Shown here piece by piece: positions 45,624 to 54,185 of a stretch of DNA of 64,000 nucleotides. The position numbers were made by a program, and so were the translations under genes. This stretch comes from Pseudomonas kitaguniensis (GTDB lineage Bacteria > Pseudomonadota > Gammaproteobacteria > Pseudomonadales > Pseudomonadaceae), in the NCBI RefSeq assembly GCF_009296165.1, contig NZ_VUAZ01000019.1:62001-126000 (forward strand), in the 5' to 3' direction. Within the stretch, counting starts at the first letter, position 1, and each line of letters starts with the position of its first letter. The notes below the pieces were generated by a model that saw only the letters and a program-made list of their open reading frames with translations, did not search any database and had not been told where the DNA came from.

Positions 45624-46883
45624 ATGGGAAAGCTGACCGCTAAGCAAATTGAAAATCTGACAACCCCAGGCACCTACGAGGACGGAGATGGCCTACGTCT
45701 CCTGATCAAGCCCAATGGGAAGAAGTATTGGGTACTGCGCTTCCAGCTCTCCGGAAAGCGGAGGGAGATGGGGTTAGGCACCTATCCTGCAATCGGCCTT
45801 AAGGAAGCTCGGCAAAACAGTAGCGATAAGCGTCGTTTACTGCGCGATGGTATTGACCCCTTACAGGCTCGTGACGATGAACGAACGGCACAGGTGACCG
45901 CTGAGCTGCAACGTAAAAATAAAGCCATCACGTTCCGGGACGTTTCAGCCGATTACATAGAAGCTCACCGTGCTGGCTGGAAAAACGTCAAACACGCCCA
46001 GCAATGGACGAACACACTGGCTACTTACGCCGCGCCCGTCATCGGCGAACTCGCCACCAATCAGATCACCACCGAGCACATCCTCGACATTCTAAAGCCC
46101 ATCTGGGGCAGCAAAGCCGAAACAGCTAGCCGGGTTCGTAACAGGATCGAACTAGTCCTCGATGCCGCCAAAGCACGTGGACTGCGAGACGGTGAAAACC
46201 CAGCACGCTGGCGTGGACACCTAGACAAGCTGTTACCACCGAGCTCCAAGGCTAAACGTACCCAAAACCACCCGGCATTGCCTTACTCGGAGTTGGCTCG
46301 TTTCATACCGGCACTTGATAGTGTCGAAGGACAATCCGCCTACGCACTCAAAATGACGATCCTCACTGCCTGCCGAACCAGCGAGGTTCTTGAAGCCGAC
46401 TGGAGTGAGGTTGATTTGAAAGCCAAGCTATGGACGATTCCAGCGGTGCGAATGAAAGCGGGGAAAATTCATACCGTGCCGTTATCTGATGCGCTTATCG
46501 CACTGCTCGAAGATCTCCCACGAATCAAAGGTAGCTCGTTGCTGTTTCCAGGGGCTCGTAAAGGTCGCCCCATTAGCAATATGGCCATGTTAATGACTTT
46601 GCGTCGCATGGACCAAAAGGACCTGGATGATGGTGGCAAGGGCTGGCGCAATAGCAATGACAAAGTCATTACTGCTCATGGGTTTCGCAGCACATTCAGG
46701 GACTGGGCTGCTGAATGTACACCACATGCGCGTGAAGTCTGCGAGATGGCTTTGGCTCACGTTGTCGCCAGCGGTGCTGAGGCGGCCTATTGGCGAAGTG
46801 ACTTATTGGAAAAACGCCGTGTATTGATGGCTGATTGGGCCGACTTTGTGACACGCAATGTAAATGGGTCTGCCATTCTTTAG
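45624..46883 (+). CDS. P4-type tyrosine integrase (DUF4102 arm domain)
   Basis: A 419-residue site-specific recombinase. The N-terminal arm domain (LTAKQIENLTTPGTYEDGDGLRLL, DUF4102) is diagnostic of P4-family integrases. The catalytic domain has the arginine in ACRTSEVLEADWSEV, HGFRSTFRDWA for the His-x-x-Arg box, and the tyrosine in AAYWRSDLLEKRR. It is full length with a plausible AGGATA site. P4 integrases normally insert at tRNA 3' ends, which fits the att-like repeat just upstream. It likely mobilised the region to its right. Confidence 0.93.
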   Translation: MGKLTAKQIENLTTPGTYEDGDGLRLLIKPNGKKYWVLRFQLSGKRREMGLGTYPAIGLKEARQNSSDKRRLLRDGIDPLQARDDERTAQVTAELQRKNKAITFRDVSADYIEAHRAGWKNVKHAQQWTNTLATYAAPVIGELATNQITTEHILDILKPIWGSKAETASRVRNRIELVLDAAKARGLRDGENPARWRGHLDKLLPPSSKAKRTQNHPALPYSELARFIPALDSVEGQSAYALKMTILTACRTSEVLEADWSEVDLKAKLWTIPAVRMKAGKIHTVPLSDALIALLEDLPRIKGSSLLFPGARKGRPISNMAMLMTLRRMDQKDLDDGGKGWRNSNDKVITAHGFRSTFRDWAAECTPHAREVCEMALAHVVASGAEAAYWRSDLLEKRRVLMADWADFVTRNVNGSAIL

Positions 46884-46920
46884 TAAACATGGCGCTGAAG
46901 CAGATGGTTCTCGAAAGGCG

Positions 46921-47299
46921 TCAGGTATCAGCGACACCTTTTGTCGCCCAATCGATTTTGCAGCCAACACGCGTAGTTGCACGGATTTGACCGCCCACTT
47001 GCAAAGCCGCTCCAGTCATTTGCATTCGTCTTAGACCAGCGACCACTGCAGTCACGACCGGCGTAAAACGACCCATAGCAGTCAGTTGAGATTTATCTAA
47101 AATGCGTTGGCTCGCCAAAGCTTTGATCATGTCTTTGCATGTGCTTCAATGGCATTGAGCCATCATCAAAAATATCTGCGAGCACAATTAGAGTGCGAGG
47201 GACTGGGATGTTTAAAACCGTTTCCCTAACCGCCGTGCGTACGAGTTGAATTGCGGAAATGCGCCACGTTGGAATGGGCACCTTACCCTGCCCAGCCAA
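46921..47299 (-). pseudogene. Frameshifted open frame, unrecognised
   Basis: Two overlapping minus-strand frames read as one protein broken near 47125: the first (MAGQGKVPIPTWRISAIQLV) ends after KHMQR, and the second resumes DMIKALASQRILDKSQLTAMG and continues to GCKIDWATKGVADT. The combined 125 residues match no family I know. Located between the integrase and two inverted-repeat elements, it is probably a decayed passenger gene. Confidence 0.35.
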
Positions 47300-47312
47300 C
47301 GAATACAGCTGC

Positions 47313-47419
47313 CTAGGGAACCGCTGATTAATTCAAATTCCAGCGATTGCCTCCCTTATAAATCAAGGCTTGCAGGGCACCTTGGTTGCAAAAAGGCGAA
47401 TAAATCAGCGACTCTCTAG
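47313..47419. mobile_element. 107-bp inverted-repeat element 1 (MITE-like)
   Basis: Left end CTAGGGAACCGCTGATTAAT and right end ATAAATCAGCGACTCTCTAG are imperfect inverted repeats over about 22 bases (18 matches). No coding capacity. The ends and the CTAG border fit a miniature derivative of an IS5-type element. Confidence 0.6.
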
Positions 47420-47522
47420 GGATCCTCTGAAAAGCCCCAAATTTTTCAGATTCGCAGGCCAGCAGATCGCGTATTTCCTGACTCGAAATTTTCGAGTGTA
47501 GGCTTTTTCAGAGGATCCCTAG
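47416..47522. mobile_element. 107-bp inverted-repeat element 2 (MITE-like)
   Basis: Ends CTAGGGATCCTCTGAAAAG and CTTTTTCAGAGGATCCCTAG are inverted repeats, 21 of 22 bases identical allowing one A. It has the same length as element 1 and shares the CTAG at 47416-47419 with it. No coding capacity. Confidence 0.75.
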
Positions 47523-47635
47523 TTATTCTGATCGCGAAAACAAAACGAAACACTTGTGCAAATCGAACCGGCTGAACCGTGAGACTACATCGCACTCACT
47601 CATTAGCCCAATAGCCCTCACGACAAAGAGATATC

Positions 47636-48400
47636 ATGAAGCACCCCCTGACTTTAAATGCAATGGAAATTCTTAGTCGCGACGATGAGAGTTTAAAACC
47701 GTTTCTGCGAGAAACCTTTAGGTTTCCTTCTGGCACTCTGGGAGTTGAGCGTAGCTCGCTAAAACTACAGGCTACCCAACGTATCGACGACATTGTGATG
47801 TTTCATCAATTTGCGATGTTTACTCATACGCAAAGCAACCAAGTAGTTGCGCCATTGTTTGAAGCCTTCAACAAGCACTACAATTTAATGTTCGACCACA
47901 TGGGAGACGATCAAGAGAAAATCTCATCAGCCCGAATGGCGTTCCGGAATTTCAACGCCGCAGCCCAGCTTCGTCAGGTGGAGTGCATTGCTAACGAGAG
48001 TTTGGTTATTAACTTATGGGCCACAATAGAGCAAATTTCAACTCGCTGCCTGGCAGTTATTTCAAATCACGCCTCTGGGAAACGTGCGCCACACATATGG
48101 AAAGATATTGAAAAATACTACACAGATCGGAATATCATTCTGAAAAATGCCATCTCCTATACCACCATTGACGAATTGAGAGTACTGAATAATAAAATCA
48201 AGCACTCCTATCTTGTTGATGATGATCTCTTACCATTCGACTACTTCAAAACACACGTCAACAAGAGAATCGACGCTATTCCACTACGGGTATTCGATTA
48301 TACTTTAGCAGCGTACAATTTCGTATGCTTCATAACCAATAGATCTGGAGAAAATGATTTCTATCCAGAAAATGAAGAGGACGATGACGACGACGAATGA
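47636..48400 (+). CDS. Unrecognised helical protein with HEPN-like motif and acidic tail
   Basis: A 254-residue protein. A long helical region includes SLVINLWATIEQISTRCLAVI and ELRVLNNKIKHSYLVDD. The latter resembles the Asn-x-x-x-His of HEPN ribonuclease or nucleotide-binding domains. The C-terminus is a run of acidic residues (ENEEDDDDDE). Isolated gene, AT-rich, immediately to the right of the integrase and MITEs and beside defence-like genes. HEPN membership is a tentative reading of one motif. Confidence 0.5.
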   Translation: MKHPLTLNAMEILSRDDESLKPFLRETFRFPSGTLGVERSSLKLQATQRIDDIVMFHQFAMFTHTQSNQVVAPLFEAFNKHYNLMFDHMGDDQEKISSARMAFRNFNAAAQLRQVECIANESLVINLWATIEQISTRCLAVISNHASGKRAPHIWKDIEKYYTDRNIILKNAISYTTIDELRVLNNKIKHSYLVDDDLLPFDYFKTHVNKRIDAIPLRVFDYTLAAYNFVCFITNRSGENDFYPENEEDDDDDE

Positions 48401-48409
48401 ACCATTCGA

Positions 48410-48643
48410 TCAAGGTTTGGCTGGTTCAACCGCGAGGTGCAGGCAAGATGCCGACTGCGAAATCAAAGCGTCTAGCCAATGTTGCTCATTTATATTAATT
48501 CCATGTCCCGGCAAAAATCTAAGTTGAAGCTGCATTGCAGGATTGGACTGCTTGAGTAAAATTGGCCAAGGGCTGAAGGGGCATTTTGGGTCTAAAGCAA
48601 CAGCTATGAACGACAGCGTTCGATCCAGGGCAGCCCCTTTGCG
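48410..48643 (-). pseudogene. Possible gene remnant without start
   Basis: An open frame of 77 codons ends at 48410 and contains coherent sequence (LLKQSNPAMQLQLRFLPGHG then NINEQHWLDALISQSASCLHLAVE). It is bounded upstream by a stop and has no good start codon. It looks like the truncated end of a larger protein; family unknown. Fills most of the gap before the STAND gene. Confidence 0.3.
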
Positions 48644-48774
48644 CTAAGCTACTCGCAGCTAGGCCGCTTAGCAGCTTCGATTTTTGAAAAGGAATTCTTC
48701 CCTCGGATCCCCGAATAGTCAGCTGCTATACCGCGTGCAGTATTCTCAAATAAAACCCTAACCATAGTGTTGAT

Positions 48775-51564
48775 TCAGTTACCCGTGAGCCTAGAAAGGC
48801 GCCCTTGGAGTTGCTGCATGTATTTGTCACCAGCACCAGATTCAATCGCCTCTTTGCAATGTGCAACAGCGGCGGAAATGTCCGGGATGGCCTCAGCACA
48901 TTTGCTCATGAGTTCGTAATAGCTTGCGATTCGGCCTGCCGCCTTTTCATCTCGTTTGGCAGATTCAAGCGCCTCACGCGCGACATCTAATGCCAAGTTC
49001 GCTTCTGTTAGTTCGAGCAACGCTTGACTCTTGCGATAGAGAAGCCAGTGATCCTTCGTTTCGGGCGCGAATTTTTCGCAAACTTCTAGGGCCCTAGCAG
49101 GCACGTCGGCAGCTAGGAATGCTTTCATAACAGCTCTCACCGAGAATGCGTTCAAGCTTCCCGCGTCGACCAATGCGTCCGCGAAAATCATTGCTGACGC
49201 ATTTAGTCGGCTAGCTAACTTTGCCTTGCCGGCGCTCTTGGCAGACTGCGCAGTGTTTGAAAGCGCCTCACACGCGCTCGTCCATTGCTTGGGATCAATT
49301 GACTCGGGCGGCACAGTCAAAAGTTCTGGCATGGCATCTGCAAGTGAGATAGTTGCGTCACTATGCTCATATCCAAACTTTGAGGTGAATGCCAAGAACG
49401 CTTCGTAGAACTGATCTAGCCCGTCCAATGCCGCGATCGCAATCACGTCCGACACCTGCTTGACTTTGCTAGGATCAGCCGACACCTCAGCCAGCACTTT
49501 GGGATACGAACGCAAACGAGCAACCGCAGCGAGTGAGACACGAAGTGGGACGGCTGACGAGCCGCTGAGAAGTCTTTCAACCAGCCAAACCATTGAAGCC
49601 TCGCCGGCTCCTTTCATTCGAGCGTCAGCTTCTCTTTGAGTGCCCAAATGAGCGATTTGGCCATGAGCAGCATGCCATTCCGGCCGGTGAGCCAGAATCT
49701 CTTGAAATGAGTTGAGCGCCTCGACAACCATGCCAGAGCGACGCATGGCTTTACCACGATGATGAAGCAACTCGATCTTCAGCTCATCACGCACTCCAAC
49801 ATCAATAACCGACTGATATTCGTGCGCGCACTCCTTGTAGTAGGTTTGGCGCGCCGCGTTGTCATCGATTGTGTAAGCGAAATCCTCCTTCGCATCTACG
49901 ATGCAGAGAACTTCCGCCAGTGAGGACTTCTTCGTGATTGGCAATTCGTATAGATTTGCAGCGATCTCTGAACGAGCATCACCACCGGCCTGCATGAGGG
50001 CATACATTAGCCAGTCTGGAGCCCTAGCGCCGCGTAAGTGATGGATCTCCATCAATTGCAACTCACACAGGTGAATCTGGCGGATGGCACTAGACAGCAT
50101 CTCACCAGCCCCCTCAGCGACATACTTTTCAATGGCATCAGAGACAGGCTGAGCATCTGGCACTGTCCTTACAGCATCACAAATCAAATCATGAACTTTC
50201 AATAGCCCAGGAGTCGTCGCCGATTGGAGAATCGAAAGACGCTGAAGGTTAATCGATGCAGTCTGCCTGATAAACGTTCCGAGAAACCGCGCGTCGTGCG
50301 TTCCTGACATGGAGTTGGCAATCTTAACAAGAGCTTCTAACGAGTGCGTGTCCAGCCTGCTTAGAACTTCACGCATAATGAACGTTCCGTCTTGGCTTGA
50401 CAGCAGATCTGGCTTTTCTAACACCTCCCTGTAGAAGGACTCCTTGTCTATACCGTTCACCTTACACACGCTTCGCGTTGCCGCGAGGATAAGTGGGGAA
50501 AACCTGCAAACCTCGACATATCTGCGTGCAAGCTCACTGAGCTTTCGAGCGTCTTCACCCAACACTTTGACCGCAGTCTCGAATGAGAGCGCCGGTGCAG
50601 GCACGTAATACTTACTCCCAGGCGAATTTAGAGTCGATGTCACAAGAACAAGGCCACCTGAAGCCAAACCTGGTTGTAGCTCCTCGAATGTCGATTCATC
50701 GACGACCCAATCCAAGTTGTCGATCACGAGTAATGTGGGGTAGGAGTTAAAGGCTCCGGCAACGTTAAAGGGAGTACCACCACGGGAGCGCTTTATTGAA
50801 CTAAATGAAGCACTCTTCTTCAGGTCCTCGCCATAAATCCAAATGTAGTTTCCAATCTGCTCCACGTGCTGTCGGACGTAGTCAATAGCCGCTTGGGTTT
50901 TACCCGTGCCACTCAGGCCGTGCAGAACGCATATACCTAATCCTGATTCCAGCTGCTTACGCACTACGTTCAAAACTGAATCATCGGATTGATGATTTTC
51001 GCACCTGCTCGGGATGCGCCCGTAGTACTCGTAATTCTCTAAATTCTTTGCGAAGTCAGGAAAGAAATCTCCAAAGAAGGCGCCGTCACTAGGATTTGCC
51101 ACGGAAAACTCGTATACGAGCTTCGCCAATTCGCGCGCGTCGAGAATGTTAACGATGCCTGCGTATTTCTGGCCGTGGTCACTTTTTAGAAATTTTGCGC
51201 GAAAGGATTCCGGTTCCTCTTGGCTAGCGATGAGATAAATCTTCTTAGGATTTCCATGTGATAGAGCATGATCGATGTCCTTAGCGACCTTCTTGAAGAC
51301 GGGGGGATCATGTTCCCCCCCGGCATTTACGAAGTAGCCCTTCTCGGCGCTATATTCGCCAATGACATCACCGCTGTGGGAGAACGTGTCGACGGTGTAT
51401 CCCACTGGGCGATAGTCGGCGTTCAATCCATGATGAACAAGTCGTTTATCTTCGATGAGCTCTATGAGGCGGTGCCCAAACAGCTCAAGCGATGATGCAT
51501 CGATGGAGACGATTTCATCAATGAGACTCTTGATAATGCGCTTTTTGATAGGCTCAGATTGCAT
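48775..51564 (-). CDS. STAND-type NTPase with TPR-like C-terminus, possible defence sensor
   Basis: A 929-residue protein. Residues 1-170 form a separate domain with VDTFSHSGDVIGEYSAEKGYF (58-78), which resembles the conserved strand-loop of restriction-endonuclease-like N-termini. Residues about 195-420 are an NTPase with Walker A GLSGTGKT (216-223) and Walker B TLLVIDNLD (277-285). The rest, from about 560, is helical repeat with TPR-like pairs (ELLHHRGKAMRRSGMVVEALNSF). Effector-NTPase-repeat order is that of STAND/AVAST-type antiviral sensors, though this one is shorter than known Avs proteins. Same strand as the helicase/nuclease pair. No antiviral role is shown. Confidence 0.65.
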   Translation of the reverse strand: MQSEPIKKRIIKSLIDEIVSIDASSLELFGHRLIELIEDKRLVHHGLNADYRPVGYTVDTFSHSGDVIGEYSAEKGYFVNAGGEHDPPVFKKVAKDIDHALSHGNPKKIYLIASQEEPESFRAKFLKSDHGQKYAGIVNILDARELAKLVYEFSVANPSDGAFFGDFFPDFAKNLENYEYYGRIPSRCENHQSDDSVLNVVRKQLESGLGICVLHGLSGTGKTQAAIDYVRQHVEQIGNYIWIYGEDLKKSASFSSIKRSRGGTPFNVAGAFNSYPTLLVIDNLDWVVDESTFEELQPGLASGGLVLVTSTLNSPGSKYYVPAPALSFETAVKVLGEDARKLSELARRYVEVCRFSPLILAATRSVCKVNGIDKESFYREVLEKPDLLSSQDGTFIMREVLSRLDTHSLEALVKIANSMSGTHDARFLGTFIRQTASINLQRLSILQSATTPGLLKVHDLICDAVRTVPDAQPVSDAIEKYVAEGAGEMLSSAIRQIHLCELQLMEIHHLRGARAPDWLMYALMQAGGDARSEIAANLYELPITKKSSLAEVLCIVDAKEDFAYTIDDNAARQTYYKECAHEYQSVIDVGVRDELKIELLHHRGKAMRRSGMVVEALNSFQEILAHRPEWHAAHGQIAHLGTQREADARMKGAGEASMVWLVERLLSGSSAVPLRVSLAAVARLRSYPKVLAEVSADPSKVKQVSDVIAIAALDGLDQFYEAFLAFTSKFGYEHSDATISLADAMPELLTVPPESIDPKQWTSACEALSNTAQSAKSAGKAKLASRLNASAMIFADALVDAGSLNAFSVRAVMKAFLAADVPARALEVCEKFAPETKDHWLLYRKSQALLELTEANLALDVAREALESAKRDEKAAGRIASYYELMSKCAEAIPDISAAVAHCKEAIESGAGDKYMQQLQGRLSRLTGN

Positions 51565-51942
51565 ATGAAATCCGGATTATTTGGATAGATGACATGCAGG
51601 TTCGCGTGTTCTCCGACCGATCGCAACTCCGTTGAGGAACGGACTAAGGTTGCTGACGTAGCCGGCAAGCATAGCGTGGCGCCCAGCGCAGCACCGTTGG
51701 CAGCCAATTCAAAAGCATTTGCAGGCGACTAGCTGTTTTTTGCTGTGGCTTGTGGCCTGCATCTTCAATTCCTAACCAGCAGCTTCTAATTGATTGCACC
51801 CGTTACGGCTGCTAGCTATTGGCCATTCTCTGTCGGTCATGTCCATGAAACGTTTTGGTCAAATCCGATGCAATCGCTGGTCAGTACAAACGCAAGCAGG
51901 TGGTCAAGTGGATTGCAAATTTTCAGCCAACGTGAAAGCTCA
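51565..51942. other. Intergenic region between helicase and STAND genes
   Basis: About 380 bases. Short open frames on both strands lack convincing starts. It probably holds the promoter of the STAND gene. No repeat or RNA is visible. Confidence 0.5.
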
Positions 51943-54087
51943 CTACATTTCGGCTACCGCCCAATGCATTAAGCTTTTTTCAAAGCTGCTCAGCTGAAGT
52001 CGCTCTACTCGGGGGGCCAATGCCCGGAGTTTTCCCAGCAAATCGTTCAGATTCTCCGACGGTAGGATCAAGTTTTTGATCTGGGTGGAAATTTGAGTGG
52101 GAATGCCATACTCGTCCAGGGCGGTGAGTAGGGGGTCGAGGAACAGGTTTTCAAGCTGTTCAGCAAAGAAGCTGAAGTCACCCGGTTCGACCCCGTTTCT
52201 AGTCAGCACGTCGGCCTGAATCTTGTTGATGGCCATAATGTCCCGTGGCAAGCGAAAGCAAACCATGTTTCTGATGAACTTCAGACGTAGATTTATGGCC
52301 TCACTGGCCGTGTCATCCTCTCGCCGGCTTGCTACCGCGTCCCTAAGGTAAGCGGGTAGGCTTTTCTGTGTGCGGAGCTCATTGATATGCCAAGCCAGCT
52401 GCGAGCTGGAGGATATCCCGTAGTCCATCAGGTTTCCGCCTTCCAGACTGTATACCAGCTCACACAAGTAGTTGAACTGGTTAGCCTGTTCAGGGATGCC
52501 TTTCCATGCAAGCAGGCTACGACTGTGCGGCAAGTCTCGAATAATCGTCTCCGCGACCTCAACCTGCCGATCAATGGGGATGTGCCTATTTTCGATCAGG
52601 GTTGCTGGTGACAGCACAGGATTGGCATACGCTTCCTGCAGCCGCCCTCGCGAAACGTCAGTGAGGTACTCGTTCTCCAACTGCATTAGGAGCCCCATTG
52701 GAGAACTCTCGTTCTGATGGCCTATGGGGTATTCGACTGTGAGGCCTTGCTCCAGTGGCGGCGCTTCGAGCATGAACACTTTGCCGATGAAGTATTTGTT
52801 CATGCGACCAGCACGACCGGAAATGTTCTTGTACGTGAAGTAGTCGAAAGTCGATGTGTTCAGTCGACGGTCATAGATGATCACGTTCTCTGCCGAGGTG
52901 TTAACGCCCTCGATCATCGTCGAGGTGCAAATGATCCGCTTGATTACCCCTTCATTGAACAGTTTGACTATGTATTGCTGCAGTGCACGTGGCACCCCAC
53001 CATGGTGAATCCCGATGCCCAGCGATATCGCCTTGGCAACGTTCCATTCAGGGTGGTAATGCTTGGAGATCCAAGCGGCTATTTCTTGTGTTTCAACCAC
53101 GGGGGCCAGCCCAGCTTCCTTGATCAGATACTCGGCAACCCTGTTCGCGCTCGGTGGTGCCTGACAGTAGATCAGGGTAGGTGACTCCAAGGTCTTGACA
53201 AGCTCCAGCAATTTTTCCTTCCGCTCTTCGGAGCGCATACCCAGATTGAAATTCTGTATATCGACTGCAACTGTGCTGTAGTCGGAGGGGATGAAGTGGT
53301 ACTCGTAACCATCCAGGCCTGAGATCTTCTGTATATGTGGCCCGAGCATGTAGAACTGAGCGCCGGTCTTGGCGAGTTTGTGGAACGCTAAGCTCAGGTC
53401 GACGGCTCTGGTACTTTCATCTTTGTCGTTCGCCAGGTCGATTTTGTAAAACTCGTCCAGGACAAAGAACTCCACATCAGCTAGGTCAGGACGCTGTATG
53501 ACCCGCTCCTGGGTGAGCAGGTAGACGTTGGTTGTATCGGACACAGCTTCCTGGCTGGGATGGGTGATCAGGTTGAAGTCTTTAAAACGCTTGACCAAGC
53601 GTCGACGGGTTTCGTCGATCAATGCAATGGTTGGAACAATCACAACCACCTTCTTGAATCGTCGTTGCGCCAGTACAGCGTCGATGACGAGGCTCTTTCC
53701 TACGCTAGTGGATGCGCTCAGCACTACGTTTCGGCTTTGCATGATCAGGCTGAAAACGTGGGCCTGTAGGTGATGGAAAACCATACCTTGTTCGACACCC
53801 TCAACCCTGTGAGCTTCGTACGCCAGTCGGTCAGACAGGGCCATGTTGCTTAGGTGAGGAGTGATGTAAGGGAAGAGGCCGACGGCCCGCACCATGTTGA
53901 GCAGCAGCGACTGTTCGACTGAGTCGAACAGGCTGAATCTGTCGAGTGCTCGGATCACTAAGTCACGACCCTCCCACTCTGAGTTGCTCCTGTTGACGAT
54001 GGTGTTGATGGCGAGCAGCACATCGATCGTCGATGCACCCTCATCACTGAGCTGAGCCAACTTTTTTTTGATCGTTTCGTAATTCAT
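51943..54087 (-). CDS. SF2 (Ski2-like) helicase of an AbpAB/Hachiman-like defence pair
   Basis: A 714-residue DEAD/DEAH-type helicase. Motif I is SASTSVGKSLVIDAVLAQ (about 124), motif II is VLDEFYKIDL (about 209, an unusual DEFYK box), the C-terminal RecA domain has IGIHHGGVPRALQQYIVKLF, RIICTSTMIEGVN and SGRAGRMN. Length and the DEFYK box resemble AbpB (YfjK, about 729 residues) and HamB. It follows the DUF4297-like gene by 98 bases on the same strand, so the two are probably one operon. Antiphage action is inferred from family and neighbours. Confidence 0.75.
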   Translation of the reverse strand: MNYETIKKKLAQLSDEGASTIDVLLAINTIVNRSNSEWEGRDLVIRALDRFSLFDSVEQSLLLNMVRAVGLFPYITPHLSNMALSDRLAYEAHRVEGVEQGMVFHHLQAHVFSLIMQSRNVVLSASTSVGKSLVIDAVLAQRRFKKVVVIVPTIALIDETRRRLVKRFKDFNLITHPSQEAVSDTTNVYLLTQERVIQRPDLADVEFFVLDEFYKIDLANDKDESTRAVDLSLAFHKLAKTGAQFYMLGPHIQKISGLDGYEYHFIPSDYSTVAVDIQNFNLGMRSEERKEKLLELVKTLESPTLIYCQAPPSANRVAEYLIKEAGLAPVVETQEIAAWISKHYHPEWNVAKAISLGIGIHHGGVPRALQQYIVKLFNEGVIKRIICTSTMIEGVNTSAENVIIYDRRLNTSTFDYFTYKNISGRAGRMNKYFIGKVFMLEAPPLEQGLTVEYPIGHQNESSPMGLLMQLENEYLTDVSRGRLQEAYANPVLSPATLIENRHIPIDRQVEVAETIIRDLPHSRSLLAWKGIPEQANQFNYLCELVYSLEGGNLMDYGISSSSQLAWHINELRTQKSLPAYLRDAVASRREDDTASEAINLRLKFIRNMVCFRLPRDIMAINKIQADVLTRNGVEPGDFSFFAEQLENLFLDPLLTALDEYGIPTQISTQIKNLILPSENLNDLLGKLRALAPRVERLQLSSFEKSLMHWAVAEM

Positions 54088-54185
54088 GACCGCATCGTTC
54101 CTTGAAATCTCCGAGGCAGGCTTGGCCAGCCCTCGGATGCCCTCACCTTCCTATATCTTCAGCTACGTCAACCGAAGGACGGGTA

